From Scatosoma sp045533485 (lineage in GTDB: Bacteria > Bacillota > Clostridia > Christensenellales > Borkfalkiaceae): DNA of 64,000 bases. The DNA is taken from contig JAZSHX010000009.1 of assembly GCA_045533485.1 (NCBI GenBank), positions 23,349-87,348 of the forward strand, in the 5' to 3' direction. Shown here piece by piece: positions 1 through 8,860 of the stretch. Numbering within the stretch: the stretch's first letter is position 1; each line of letters begins with the position of its first letter. The translations under genes were made by a program, and so were the position numbers. The notes beneath the pieces were generated by a model. It worked only from the letters and a program-made list of their open reading frames with translations. It was not told where the DNA came from and searched no databases.

Positions 1-1047
1 CAAAGCCGTCTCTTTATCACCCTGCGCCGACCAAAACGCTTCGCGGATACTTTCCACCACGTCGTAACTGCGCTCTTCTTCCACCATATCGGCAAGGAAA
101 ATGAGTTTTTCAAGCGCCGACATATGCGGCCGACCGCTGGTGTGATAGCGCACGGCGTTCAAAATATCTTCGTCCGCCACGCCAAACTGCGTTTGCGCCA
201 AGTATGCGCCCGTAAATTGATGCACGACCTGCGCAGGCACTTCGCCAAATTCGCTTGGCAATACAAACCCCTGTAACAGTGCGCTTTCCGTTTCCACGTT
301 TTTTCCGCAGTCGTGAAAAAGTGCCGCGGCAATCGCCTGTTTTTCGTTCATACGCAGCTGACCTGCTTTTTTCGCCGCCACTTCCGCTACGCGCAAGCTG
401 TGCGCTCTTCTTTGCGGTTTTTCCAGCGCCAACGCTTGCACTGCGTTTTCTATCGCGTACAAGCCGTGCGCTTGTATATACGCCTGCACGCTTTCGCCGA
501 CCAAGTGCGCCACGCTCTCCCCAGCGGCGGCAAGTACGCGGATTTTCGTGGAAGAAACATCCTTGCCCTGATAGGAAAGCACGGTAAACTGCCGCCCGAA
601 ACGCTTATAAAACGCTTGTTGTTCCGCTTGCAGCCAGTCCTTTTGTTCGTTTCTTGCGCACACGACCAGCGTGACGGTATCTAAAATTTTTTCGGGGTGT
701 TTCCAAGTGGGAAAATCGCGCAGCATATCCGTGCCGACCAGCCAAAACAACTGTGCCGACGGATACTGCTCCTTAAAATGTTGACAGGTTAGATAGGTAT
801 AGCTTGTCCCCTTTTGTGCAATTTCAAAATCGCAAACTTCCGCATTCTTCACGTCCGCAAACGCCAAACGGCACATTTGCAAACGGTGGTTATCATCCGT
901 CAACGCCTTATACGGCTTGTGCGGCGGCGCATAGGCAGGCATAATCAACAACCTATCCAGCCCAAGCTCCGCAATCGCCGCTTGCGCCAAATGAATATGC
1001 TCCTTATGCACGGGATCAAACGATCCGCCGAAAATACCTATCTTCAT
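1..1047 (-). CDS. nadD: NadD-YqeK fusion: nicotinate-nucleotide adenylyltransferase plus HD phosphohydrolase (3' end cut by window)
   Basis: The reading frame runs open from an ATG at 1047 to the window edge, 349 codons. Residues 1-18 carry the nucleotidyltransferase signature GGSFDPVHKEH and residues near 164 the SSTKIR motif, so the first ~200 residues are NadD, which makes deamido-NAD+ from nicotinate mononucleotide and ATP. The frame continues without a stop into a YqeK-type HD domain (AHSLRVAEVA, ALFHDCGKN, then NAVRYHTSGRPHMSALEK). YqeK proteins hydrolyse symmetrical dinucleoside tetraphosphates such as Ap4A. In most Bacillota these are two adjacent genes. GGAAGAG lies upstream of the ATG, and a good promoter lies 43 bases further up. 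The HD domain is nearly complete at the edge, so little is missing. Confidence 0.9.
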   Translation of the reverse strand, partial: MKIGIFGGSFDPVHKEHIHLAQAAIAELGLDRLLIMPAYAPPHKPYKALTDDNHRLQMCRLAFADVKNAEVCDFEIAQKGTSYTYLTCQHFKEQYPSAQLFWLVGTDMLRDFPTWKHPEKILDTVTLVVCARNEQKDWLQAEQQAFYKRFGRQFTVLSYQGKDVSSTKIRVLAAAGESVAHLVGESVQAYIQAHGLYAIENAVQALALEKPQRRAHSLRVAEVAAKKAGQLRMNEKQAIAAALFHDCGKNVETESALLQGFVLPSEFGEVPAQVVHQFTGAYLAQTQFGVADEDILNAVRYHTSGRPHMSALEKLIFLADMVEEERSYDVVESIREAFWSAQGDKETAL

Positions 1048-1089
1048 TTGCTCTTCCTTTCGTCTCGCGCATTTTTAGCGCTTTTGTAC

Positions 1090-1118
1090 ATTATACTATA
1101 TATTTTGATTTTTTTCAA
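1090..1118 (-). promoter_or_regulatory. Promoter of nadD-yqeK
   Basis: On the minus strand TTGAAA and TATAAT are separated by 17 bases, 43 bases upstream of the nadD start. This fits a housekeeping sigma-A promoter. Confidence 0.75.
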
Positions 1119-1154
1119 GTCTAAAATACATAAAAAACGGCAAAAATAACGATT

Positions 1155-1913
1155 ATGAACAAATCCGCTTTTATTTCCGACGTATTATTCACGCTTTTTT
1201 CTGCTTTTTTGCTTACCTTGTGTATTTTTCGCTACGTAGGCGTGCCGCTTATCACTGCCTTGATTTTGAGCGCCGTGTGCGGCGTACTTTGTGCCTGCGC
1301 CATCGGCGCGTATTTACAAAGCAAGCGCAAAACTTCCCTTTTACGGCGTTCGGAAACGGCGTTGCAGGAAAAATTACATCTACACCTTTGTTTGCTTTCC
1401 ATAGAAAAAGTACGTGATATTTTCTACGACGCCTTTTTACAAAATCCCGAAATGCAGGATGCGCAAAAGCAGGGCAAAAACCGTATAGAAACCGCCAACG
1501 AATTGTATTTTTTCTTGGTGCGCTTTGCATCTATAAACGCAGACGACGTAGCAAAAATCGCACGCTTTCCAAGCAATAAAAATAAGGTGCTTGTTTGCCT
1601 GCAAATGGAAGAAAACGCCTTTGCACTTTGCCACCGTTTAGGCATAAAGCCGCAAACGGGCGCGTGGGCGTATACTTTTTTGAAAAAGCAGGACGCCTTG
1701 CCGCAAACGTATTTAGGCGAAGAAATTGCCGTAGACAAGCGCAAGCGACGCTTGCGCCTTTGCTTAGCAAAAAACAACGCGCGCCGTTTCATGACCAGCG
1801 CGCTGTTTATCCTTGCTCTTTCTCTTTTTACACCCTATTCGCTTTATTATCTTATTTTTGCTTTTTTCTTGCTTCTCACCGCGGTTTTTATCCGTATTTT
1901 CGGTTATTCTTGA
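1155..1913 (+). CDS. Membrane protein of unknown function, 252 aa
   Basis: Not recognised as a named family. Two hydrophobic helices occupy about residues 7-29 and 31-53, followed by a soluble, basic and alpha-helical middle (about 55-210). A strongly hydrophobic C-terminal segment (about 215-248) is probably one or two further helices. The middle contains no catalytic motif that I can see. The gene stands divergent from nadD-yqeK and its last 10 bases overlap the 3' end of nnr on the other strand. No clear ribosome site precedes the ATG, so the start is uncertain, but the frame and membrane pattern look real. Confidence 0.65.
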   Translation: MNKSAFISDVLFTLFSAFLLTLCIFRYVGVPLITALILSAVCGVLCACAIGAYLQSKRKTSLLRRSETALQEKLHLHLCLLSIEKVRDIFYDAFLQNPEMQDAQKQGKNRIETANELYFFLVRFASINADDVAKIARFPSNKNKVLVCLQMEENAFALCHRLGIKPQTGAWAYTFLKKQDALPQTYLGEEIAVDKRKRRLRLCLAKNNARRFMTSALFILALSLFTPYSLYYLIFAFFLLLTAVFIRIFGYS

Positions 1914-3427
1914 CCTTGCAAATGCAAAAATGCCGCACCCAGGTGTGCAATCACGTCGCTTGGCAACATTGCGTATGCACTCAAATGTTTCGCCGCCTTT
2001 TCCGCCGCAACGCCGCAAATATACGCACCTAAACATGCGGCATCCACGCACGATAAACCGCTTGCCGCAAGCCCCGTAATCACGCCGGCAAGCACGTCGC
2101 CGCTGCCGCCTTTTGCCTGTCCAGAAGTGCCGCGCGTTTGTAAATATATGCCGTTCTTATCCGTAATTGTCGTTACGGCGTTTTTCAAAAGCACCGAAGC
2201 GCGGTATTGCTTTGCAAACGGGTGCGCGGCATAAACGCCCTTTTGTAAAATTTCTTCCACACTGCTCCCCGACAAACGGGAAAATTCTTTGATATGCGGC
2301 GTAAACAATAAATCGCATTTCTTTTGCGTTAAAAGTTGTTCCAGCTGCGCTTTTGGAAGCTGCGCAAGCGCGTTGATAGCGTCTGCATCCAAAATAAGCT
2401 TGCCCTTATAATGAGAAATCAGCCACGCCGCACCCCTTTGCACGTCTTCGCTTACCCCCATACCCATACCGAACGCAACGGCGCTGTATGCCGTCAATTC
2501 CTGCAATTTTTCTTCATTAAACTCGTACCTGTCCCCATCGTTTATACTTTTCAACAACGCTTCGGGAGTCTTCAACATACACGCGGAAAGCAGATTTTTC
2601 GGCACGTACAGGGTTGTGTATCCCACCCCCGTCCGCAAACAAGAAGCCGTCGCAAACAGCGCCGCATGCGACAAATGTGCCGCACCCGAATACTGCAAGC
2701 TTCCTGCCACAATCGCCGCTTTTCCAAAGCTTCCTTTGTGCGTATTACGCTTGCGGTTAGGCAACAATTTCGCCATACCGTCGCGCGTGAGCATTTGCGC
2801 GTATTCTTTTTCATCTTTCGGCAAGACAATGCCGATATCCGCGCAAAGCACTTGCCCTGCGTAATCGATGCCGTCCTGCAAATACACACCCGTTTTGCGT
2901 TCGCCTAAACACAAGGTGACGTCCGCTTGCAGCGCGCAATCTTCCACTTTGCCGTTGTTGCCGTTTACGCCAGACGGAATATCGCACGCCAACACATTCG
3001 CGCCGCTATTTTTCACTGCTTCGACAAGATCGTAATTTGAAAACGCGCCGTGAAACCCCGTACCGAAAATACAATCGATTATCAATGCAAAAACGCGATT
3101 TTCGGGAAAAAACGCGTGCGTTACACCGCCTGCCTGTTCCCAAGCTTGATGGGCGCGCACGCAATCTGCAGAGCGCGGCGCATACACGCTAACGCACTCT
3201 ACGTTTATGCCGCTCTTCTTCAAAAAACTCGCGCATACGTAGCCGTCGCCGCCGTTATTCCCTGCGCCGCAAAGGCATAAAATATCACCGTCGCCTGCCA
3301 GCGCTTTCGCCGTTTCCGCAAGCGCGAAACCTGCATTTTTCATAAGCACCACCGAAGAAACGCCTTGCGACAATATCGTGTACGCGTCCGCTTCGCGCAT
3401 TTGCTCATTTGTTAAAACCACTTCCAT
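1904..3427 (-). CDS. nnr: Bifunctional NAD(P)H-hydrate epimerase / ADP-dependent NAD(P)H-hydrate dehydratase
   Basis: Repairs damaged NAD(P)H by epimerising and dehydrating the hydrate forms. The N-terminal YjeF epimerase half shows CGAGNNGGDGYVCA near residue 50. The C-terminal dehydratase half shows GSLQYSGA, LILDADAINAL, TPHIKEFSRL and the terminal KGGSGDVLAG nucleotide-binding loop. The 507-residue length matches fused bacterial Nnr. I use the ATG at 3427 (MEVVLTNEQM) rather than an upstream in-frame start, because the upstream residues overlap birA and look random and the shorter protein begins where the family does. It is the last gene of a recX-birA-nnr operon, 14 bases after birA. Confidence 0.93.
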   Translation of the reverse strand: MEVVLTNEQMREADAYTILSQGVSSVVLMKNAGFALAETAKALAGDGDILCLCGAGNNGGDGYVCASFLKKSGINVECVSVYAPRSADCVRAHQAWEQAGGVTHAFFPENRVFALIIDCIFGTGFHGAFSNYDLVEAVKNSGANVLACDIPSGVNGNNGKVEDCALQADVTLCLGERKTGVYLQDGIDYAGQVLCADIGIVLPKDEKEYAQMLTRDGMAKLLPNRKRNTHKGSFGKAAIVAGSLQYSGAAHLSHAALFATASCLRTGVGYTTLYVPKNLLSACMLKTPEALLKSINDGDRYEFNEEKLQELTAYSAVAFGMGMGVSEDVQRGAAWLISHYKGKLILDADAINALAQLPKAQLEQLLTQKKCDLLFTPHIKEFSRLSGSSVEEILQKGVYAAHPFAKQYRASVLLKNAVTTITDKNGIYLQTRGTSGQAKGGSGDVLAGVITGLAASGLSCVDAACLGAYICGVAAEKAAKHLSAYAMLPSDVIAHLGAAFLHLQGQE

Positions 3428-3441
3428 TTGTATAAACCCCG

Positions 3442-4155
3442 TTATTTGCCGTCCACGCGGATTGATACTTCCGCCGCCGCAAATTTGCGGTGCTGTCCTT
3501 GCATTTCTACCCAAAGCGCGCCCGTTTCGTCCACCGATTGCAAGATGACGGGGAAACGCTCTTCCCCAACAATTAGCTCCGCTTTTTCGCCCAGCCAGCC
3601 CAAATATTGTTCGTAACGTTCCCCGATACGGTCGGCTTGTAAAAAGTGTATCAGCGTTTCGCGCACTTCACCCACGGAAAATTCTTTCCCCGTTTGCAAG
3701 CGCATCGTGGTGGCAATTTCCTGCAAATCGTCGGGCAATTCGTTGCACACGTTTAAGCCCACGCCCACGATAGACGAACCGACGTTTTTCCCCGACAAGC
3801 TGTTTTCAATCAAAATACCGCAAATTTTTTTACCGCCTACGAACACGTCGTTGGGCCATTTTATTTTCGGCTGTAAGCCAAAAAACACGAGCGTTTCGCA
3901 CACCGCCGTTGCCGCGCTTTTCATAATTTCAAACGCATTTGCGGCAGGAAAATCTTGATAAAAAGTCAACATACTCAAATAGACGCCGCCCTTTTTAGAA
4001 GAAAAGCTCCTGCCTTTCGTACCCTTGCCGCCCGTTTGTTCGTCCGCCGTGACAAGCAGGTTTTGCTTATCGCTTCTGCGCGTTTTTATATATTCGTTAG
4101 TGGAAGAAATTTGCATAAAATGTTCGCGTATATATCTCTTATTTTCTTCGTTCAT
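3442..4155 (-). CDS. birA: Biotin-[acetyl-CoA-carboxylase] ligase, catalytic form without HTH
   Basis: Attaches biotin via biotinyl-AMP to the carboxyl carrier protein of acetyl-CoA carboxylase and relatives. Visible motifs are SSTNEYIK near the N-terminus, the biotinyl-AMP loop GGKGTKGRSFSS (usual form GRGRxGR), KWPNDV, and GVGLNV in the central domain, with a C-terminal SH3-like portion. At 237 residues it lacks the N-terminal winged helix that makes class II BirA a repressor, so it is a class I ligase. It lies between recX and nnr. Confidence 0.92.
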   Translation of the reverse strand: MNEENKRYIREHFMQISSTNEYIKTRRSDKQNLLVTADEQTGGKGTKGRSFSSKKGGVYLSMLTFYQDFPAANAFEIMKSAATAVCETLVFFGLQPKIKWPNDVFVGGKKICGILIENSLSGKNVGSSIVGVGLNVCNELPDDLQEIATTMRLQTGKEFSVGEVRETLIHFLQADRIGERYEQYLGWLGEKAELIVGEERFPVILQSVDETGALWVEMQGQHRKFAAAEVSIRVDGK

Positions 4156-4165
4156 CGCATACCTG
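4156..4165 (+). repeat. Interspersed boundary motif, copy 1
   Basis: CGCATACCTG followed by CCCCC, in the 20-base gap between the recX stop and the birA start. Confidence 0.55.
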
Positions 4166-4175
4166 CCCCCTTTGT

Positions 4176-4799
4176 TTATTCTTCGTCTATTTCTCCAAAC
4201 GCCGTCAGCGCACCGCGCGCCACGTCGTATTCAAAGCCTTTGGAAAGCAAATACTTAAACGCCTTTGCCAGCGTTTCCCTGTCCGCCGTTTTGTTTCGCA
4301 TATACTTTTGCAAAATGCTTTTTGCCGCGTCTTCCTGCGCGTTGGGCTGTATGGCGGTGAGCGCCCCGTCGATATCGTCTTGCGCAAGCCCTTTTGCTTT
4401 TAACTGCATTTTGATGAGCCGTACGCCCTTTTTATGCGCCGCTTGCCCCACGTAATCCTTGGCGTATTCCGCATCGTTCAAAAAATCGTAGCCGTTTAAT
4501 TTTTCCAGCACATAATCGACCACCGCAGACAAATACCCCTTTTCCTGCAAATACTTGCGCACCTGTTCCTGCGTTTTCCGCGTAGCAGAAATGAAGTGCA
4601 ACGCCTTGTCCATCGCCGTATTTTTTTCGCTTTCCAGCTGTATTTCCGCAAGCTGATTCGGCGAAACGACCGCGCCAACCTTCAAACGGTTTTTCACCGT
4701 GGCTTCCAACGTCAAACCGCAACAAAAACGCCCATCGATATAAATATTACAACGGCGCTTGTCTTTGATTTGCGGTGTGATGGACGTAATTTCGTTCAC
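4176..4799 (-). CDS. recX: Regulatory protein RecX
   Basis: RecX binds RecA filaments and modulates strand exchange and coprotease activity. The 207-residue protein has the family's helical three-repeat architecture: an N-terminal IYIDGRFCCGL segment, then LHFISATRKTQEQVRKYLQEKGY, then DFLNDAEYAKDYVGQ with KKGVRLIKMQLKAKGL. It starts at GTG (4799), preceded at suitable spacing by AAGGGG; no ATG sits better. It is the first gene of the operon leading into birA and nnr. Confidence 0.88.
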   Translation of the reverse strand: MNEITSITPQIKDKRRCNIYIDGRFCCGLTLEATVKNRLKVGAVVSPNQLAEIQLESEKNTAMDKALHFISATRKTQEQVRKYLQEKGYLSAVVDYVLEKLNGYDFLNDAEYAKDYVGQAAHKKGVRLIKMQLKAKGLAQDDIDGALTAIQPNAQEDAAKSILQKYMRNKTADRETLAKAFKYLLSKGFEYDVARGALTAFGEIDEE

Positions 4800-4841
4800 G
4801 GTAAACTTTCCCCTTGAAATAAGTATGCACTTTTCCCGTTT

Positions 4842-4870
4842 ATTGTACTACAAATACGGCAATTTGTCAA
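4842..4870 (-). promoter_or_regulatory. Promoter of the recX-birA-nnr operon
   Basis: Minus-strand TTGACA and TACAAT spaced by 17 bases, 43 bases ahead of the recX GTG. Confidence 0.75.
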
Positions 4871-4942
4871 CCTTGTTGCGCAAAAAACGCCGCCGCCTAT
4901 AAAAAAAATCGTTAAGAAATATGCAAAAGGACGCGCAAGGGA

Positions 4943-4971
4943 TTTACTTTTATGAAAAAATATGCTATACT
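4943..4971 (+). promoter_or_regulatory. Promoter of the phosphoribosyltransferase gene
   Basis: TTTACT and TATACT with a 17-base spacer, about 50 bases before the ATG at 5024. It overlaps the track-frame extension of the gene, which argues for the shorter protein. Confidence 0.7.
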
Positions 4972-5023
4972 GCTAATGTATGCGGTAAAAAATACGCACC
5001 GCAAAAATAAGGAGTTATTACGT

Positions 5024-5566
5024 ATGAATTATCACACGATTGACATTAAAGGTTTTCAAGCCGACTTGCCTTTATTGAAATTGCCCGGCGGTATCACCAT
5101 CGCATTTTTCAATTTACACGGCGACAGCACACTCACCGAACACTGCGCAAAAAATCTTGCACCGCTCGTTGCCGATTGCGACGTGCTTCTCACCGCGGAA
5201 TCCAAAGGCTTACAGCTTTGCCACTGCATCGCACGCGAACTTGGCCAACGCTATTACGCAGTTGCGCGCAAATCGAAAAAATTGTATATGCAAGACGGTA
5301 TTGAATTAAAAATTCAATCTTCTATCACGACGGGCGCGGAGCAAACCTTTTATTTATCCAAACACGACGCCGATTTATTAAAGGGCAAAAAGGTAGGCAT
5401 CATCGACGACGTAGTTTCTACGGGCGCGTCGCTGAAAGGTTTGGAAGCGTTGGTGGAAAAAGCGGGCGGCATTGTATATAAAAAGGCGTTCGTTTTAGCA
5501 GAAGACAAAGCGGCGGAAAGAGACGACGTAATTTTCTTGGCGTCTATCCCCGTATTCAAGGATTAA
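5024..5566 (+). CDS. Purine-type phosphoribosyltransferase (adenine/xanthine PRTase-like)
   Basis: A type I phosphoribosyltransferase of 180 residues. The PRPP-binding loop reads VGIIDDVVSTGASL near residue 125, and an earlier LLTAESKGLQLCH segment resembles the Apt/Xpt base-specificity region. Such enzymes salvage a purine base with PRPP to the nucleotide; the exact base cannot be read from the sequence. The ATG at 5024 follows AAGGAG at the right spacing. The upstream in-frame ATG at 4952 lies downstream of the -35 hexamer and inside the promoter, and was rejected. It is a single-gene unit with its own promoter and terminator. Confidence 0.82.
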   Translation: MNYHTIDIKGFQADLPLLKLPGGITIAFFNLHGDSTLTEHCAKNLAPLVADCDVLLTAESKGLQLCHCIARELGQRYYAVARKSKKLYMQDGIELKIQSSITTGAEQTFYLSKHDADLLKGKKVGIIDDVVSTGASLKGLEALVEKAGGIVYKKAFVLAEDKAAERDDVIFLASIPVFKD

Positions 5567-5646
5567 CGCAACGGCGGCAAAAAAGGCAATACGATACTAA
5601 AATTTCCCTTTATGGGAAAAATTACACAATTTTAGCAAAAAAATTT

Positions 5647-5679
5647 GGTGGCTTTTTTCGTAAACGCCGCCATTTTTTT
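5647..5679 (+). terminator. Intrinsic terminator after the PRTase gene
   Basis: A GGTGGC/GCCGCC stem is followed by ATTTTTTT. Confidence 0.65.
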
Positions 5680-5689
5680 ATATAACCGC

Positions 5690-5718
5690 TTGATTTTTTT
5701 GCGTTTATGCTGTATAAT
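5690..5718 (+). promoter_or_regulatory. Promoter of the 872-aa membrane protein gene
   Basis: TTGATT, 17-base spacer, TATAAT, 46 bases ahead of the chosen ATG. Confidence 0.8.
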
Positions 5719-5764
5719 AGTGTCACAATACTAAGCTATGCTTAAAAGTAAGGAGTACATAACT

Positions 5765-8383
5765 ATGGCTACAAACGACGTAGATATGGATATTGAAGAA
5801 GAAAAAATCGAAATAGAAGACGATACCCGTGCCCCCAAGCAGGAAAACCCCAAAAAGGAACGCTCCACAAAAGGACGTGTCCGTAAAAAAGGCGGTTGGC
5901 TTGGCAAAATCATTGCGCTGTTTTTGGGCATTATCATCGGTATCGGCGGCGGCCTTGGCGGCGTGGGCGGTCTTGCGTATTATTTCGCAACCAAGAAAAC
6001 GATACGCCAAACGTCCGATTTTGTAACGTCTATTTCCGGCTTTGACGTGCCCTTGTCCGAATTCTTAACGGACGATTATGCAGACAAAATGTTATTAAAC
6101 GCTGTAAAAGACGCTTACGGCGTAATTCTTAACGTAACAAACGGTACGGGTACGTTTGACGACCTTTGCAAAATCAGCCCCAAAGCGGAAAGCTTGATTA
6201 CCGGCAAAACGGGCATTATCAGTATTTTCGCAGATTTCGGCATTACGTTAGACGCGGAAACGCTGAAAGCAAAGAAAATTTTGAAGCCGAACACGGTAAA
6301 GGGCGAAGACACTTCCTATTTCACCGATTATTTGCGCGCGGAGCTCAAAAACGCCCCTGCCGGCGATTTCTTGAAAGCCAACAATTTTGCAGGCAATAAA
6401 TTGATTGACGCGCTTGTGTACGGCGAAAAGGGCGTGGATTACGACGTGGTTGACGGCGAAAAGAAGATGAAGGAAGGCAAAGCGCAGCTCACCATCGGCG
6501 GTTTGCTTGGCGAAAATTTGATGACGCGCTTGAAAGCTACGCCTATCGACAACATTATGGATATCAAACAAACGGACACCATGATGTGTGAAATTGCGTA
6601 CGGGCCTAAACACCGCTACGTATACAACGAAGAACAAGACCTTGTGGAAATGCAACAAATGTTCTACACGTTTGACGGTACGAAATTCTTTGACGATGAA
6701 AAGAAAGAAGTGGCAACCACTGCCATTGAGCAGAAAGAAAACGGGGACTACGTTTTGACGTTTGCAGATGAAAGCACTCAGCTTGTCAAGTTTGAAAACG
6801 AAAAATATATGGTGTACACCAACGAAGAAACGCCCCAGCCTATCAAGTACAAGAAAACGGTATACGGCGATATGGAAGGCAGTATGCTTTCGGTAATTGA
6901 CAGAGTATCGCTTCCCACCGTTTTAGGCGTCACCAAAGGCGACGGCAAATCGCACGCAATTATGGAAGCAATCGCGTTTGATAACGAAGGCAATCCCCGT
7001 ACGCTTGGTCAATTCAAGGCGGATAACCAAAACATTATCAACGGCATTAAGCTTTCCACCGTATTGCCCGTGAATACGTCCAGCAACGTTATTATGTATA
7101 TGCTGTACGGCAGAAAGAACGTGCATTATTATATCGACACGGAAAACGGCAACGCAGTCAAACCTATGCAACAGCGCGTAGCCGTGCTTGGCGATAAAGT
7201 GTTTAACGCTTACGGCGAATTGATCGAAGGCGCGGTGGCAAACGGCACGACGGAATACACCTTAAACGAAGTGACATATCGCTTAACAGAAGCTACCGTT
7301 GACGATATCCCCTTAACGCCCATCAACGTGAAGTGGACGGAAAAACAAAGCGCGAATTTGTACAACGTTTCGTTGGAAGGCACGCCTTTGACCGACCCCG
7401 TTGCCGTATACGAAACCAAAGTGTTTGACAAAACGGGTAAATTGATAGAAAACGCGGTGGCAAACGCCGAAAAGACGGAATATACGTTAAAAGGCAAAAC
7501 ATATACGCTTACGCCGTCTTCTGCAGAACCTATGCAAGTGACTTGGACGGAAAAGCAATCGGCGCAAACGTATTACGTATGGCTTGACGAAGAAAAATTG
7601 ATGTACCAAGAATCCACCATCGGCACGTTGAAGGACAGCGACTTGGTTGGAAAGGTTACCGACAGAATGCAGTTGCAAGAATTTGTAGACGTAAGCGGTA
7701 ACCGTATTTTGAAAAACGTTGCAGACAAAACGATTACGGAAATCCCCACCGCCGTAAACAATATGACGATCGAAGACGTATTCGGCGACACGTTCTATTA
7801 CAGAGTGACGGACGGTACGTTGGACGCGCAAGGCTATCCCGTTATTACCAGCTTCCGCATCAACGAACAACATCAATTTATCGACAACGACGGCAACGTT
7901 ATGAGCGGTTATTATCTTTGCTATATGGACGGCACGAAAATCGATTTAGACAGCGACGATAACGTGCAAACGCGCGAAGAATTAGACCTTGCCTTGACGG
8001 GTTCTTGGAAATACATTTTGCGTTCCAAAGACGAACACGGCAATTACTATATCAGCCACAGCGCAACGCTCACCGATTTGGACGGCATCATGAACAACAT
8101 GATGCACAATATCCACGACGCGTCCGTACGTGAACTGGAAATGGACGGCATGGTTTCCGGGCTTGATAACACCACGATGAATAAGCCGCTTATGGATACA
8201 ATTCCCACAGTTAAGGTTGTTGGCGGTGTTTCCACCTTGGAAAACGTTGAAATTAAAATTGACGGCTACGCGCCTTCTATGTTAGACGGCGACGGCAGCG
8301 ACACAGACACCGTTGGTGATTTGACAATTGAGCAGCTGCTCAAATACACGGCGGCAATCTTAAACGTATTCACTACCCCGTAA
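5765..8383 (+). CDS. Large membrane-anchored extracytoplasmic protein with tandem repeats, unknown function
   Basis: Not recognised. The 872-residue protein starts at the ATG after AAGGAGTACATAACT. It has an acidic then basic cytoplasmic N-terminus (about 1-55), one Gly/Ile-rich membrane helix (about 56-80), and a very long extracytoplasmic part. Residues roughly 475-630 hold two tandem copies of a beta-type module, each with FDKTGKLIENAVAN-like and VTWTEKQSA-like segments. No catalytic motif or sorting signal is visible. The N-in, single-helix topology without a signal-peptidase site suggests it stays anchored at the cell surface. It has its own promoter and terminator and lies just before rpsF. 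Confidence 0.8.
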   Translation: MATNDVDMDIEEEKIEIEDDTRAPKQENPKKERSTKGRVRKKGGWLGKIIALFLGIIIGIGGGLGGVGGLAYYFATKKTIRQTSDFVTSISGFDVPLSEFLTDDYADKMLLNAVKDAYGVILNVTNGTGTFDDLCKISPKAESLITGKTGIISIFADFGITLDAETLKAKKILKPNTVKGEDTSYFTDYLRAELKNAPAGDFLKANNFAGNKLIDALVYGEKGVDYDVVDGEKKMKEGKAQLTIGGLLGENLMTRLKATPIDNIMDIKQTDTMMCEIAYGPKHRYVYNEEQDLVEMQQMFYTFDGTKFFDDEKKEVATTAIEQKENGDYVLTFADESTQLVKFENEKYMVYTNEETPQPIKYKKTVYGDMEGSMLSVIDRVSLPTVLGVTKGDGKSHAIMEAIAFDNEGNPRTLGQFKADNQNIINGIKLSTVLPVNTSSNVIMYMLYGRKNVHYYIDTENGNAVKPMQQRVAVLGDKVFNAYGELIEGAVANGTTEYTLNEVTYRLTEATVDDIPLTPINVKWTEKQSANLYNVSLEGTPLTDPVAVYETKVFDKTGKLIENAVANAEKTEYTLKGKTYTLTPSSAEPMQVTWTEKQSAQTYYVWLDEEKLMYQESTIGTLKDSDLVGKVTDRMQLQEFVDVSGNRILKNVADKTITEIPTAVNNMTIEDVFGDTFYYRVTDGTLDAQGYPVITSFRINEQHQFIDNDGNVMSGYYLCYMDGTKIDLDSDDNVQTREELDLALTGSWKYILRSKDEHGNYYISHSATLTDLDGIMNNMMHNIHDASVRELEMDGMVSGLDNTTMNKPLMDTIPTVKVVGGVSTLENVEIKIDGYAPSMLDGDGSDTDTVGDLTIEQLLKYTAAILNVFTTP

Positions 8384-8392
8384 TACACGAAT

Positions 8393-8422
8393 AAAAAGGA
8401 AAGCCCTGCGCTTTCCTTTTTT
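8393..8422 (+). terminator. Intrinsic terminator
   Basis: AAAAAGGAAAGC pairs with GCTTTCCTTTTT, 9 bases after the stop of the 872-aa protein. Confidence 0.85.
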
Positions 8423-8475
8423 ATGTATTTTCCGCAAAACAAGCGATAATTCTTATAAATATAGCTTAAAAATAA

Positions 8476-8504
8476 TTGACTAATCGTTAAAAATAGTCTA
8501 TAAT
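8476..8504 (+). promoter_or_regulatory. Promoter of rpsF-ssb-rpsR
   Basis: TTGACT, 17 bases, TATAAT, 55 bases before the rpsF ATG. Confidence 0.88.
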
Positions 8505-8510
8505 GATATG

Positions 8511-8542
8511 TGCCTTGCGTGCGCGTAGCACGCCGAATAAGA
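8511..8542 (+). promoter_or_regulatory. Possible S6:S18 autoregulatory leader hairpin
   Basis: The rpsF leader contains a 6-bp stem (8517-8522 with 8528-8533) whose 3' side runs directly into CCG. Many bacterial rpsF leaders carry an S6:S18-binding hairpin with an essential CCG. Location and the CCG fit; I did not fold it or compare it with the motif model. Confidence 0.4.
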
Positions 8543-8559
8543 CCAGGAGGTAAAAAAAT

Positions 8560-8844
8560 ATGGCTAAATACGAAATGCTTTATTTGCTCAACAACGAATT
8601 GTCTGACGAAGCAAAAGACGCAAAAGTTGCCAAGTTCGAAAACATCGTAAAGAACATGGGCGGCAGCGTAGCATCTTCGGACAAGTGGGGTACGAAAAAA
8701 ACCGCTTATCCCATCAACTTTAAGAACGAAGCTTACTACGTTCTTATGACGTTCGAAGCAGACGGAAAGGTAGTTGAAGAGCTTAAACGTATTGCTGGTA
8801 TTGACGCAGACGTTGTTAGACGTTTGATCACGAAGCTCAACTAA
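8560..8844 (+). CDS. rpsF: 30S ribosomal protein S6
   Basis: A 94-residue S6 protein beginning MAKYEMLYLLNNELSDEAK, with the family's central segment (GGSVASSDKWGTKKTAYPI) and basic C-terminal helix. It pairs with S18 on the platform of the small subunit. A perfect AGGAGG precedes the ATG. It is the first gene of the classic rpsF-ssb-rpsR operon. Confidence 0.97.
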   Translation: MAKYEMLYLLNNELSDEAKDAKVAKFENIVKNMGGSVASSDKWGTKKTAYPINFKNEAYYVLMTFEADGKVVEELKRIAGIDADVVRRLITKLN

Positions 8845-8860
8845 TCTAAGGGGAAACTGT

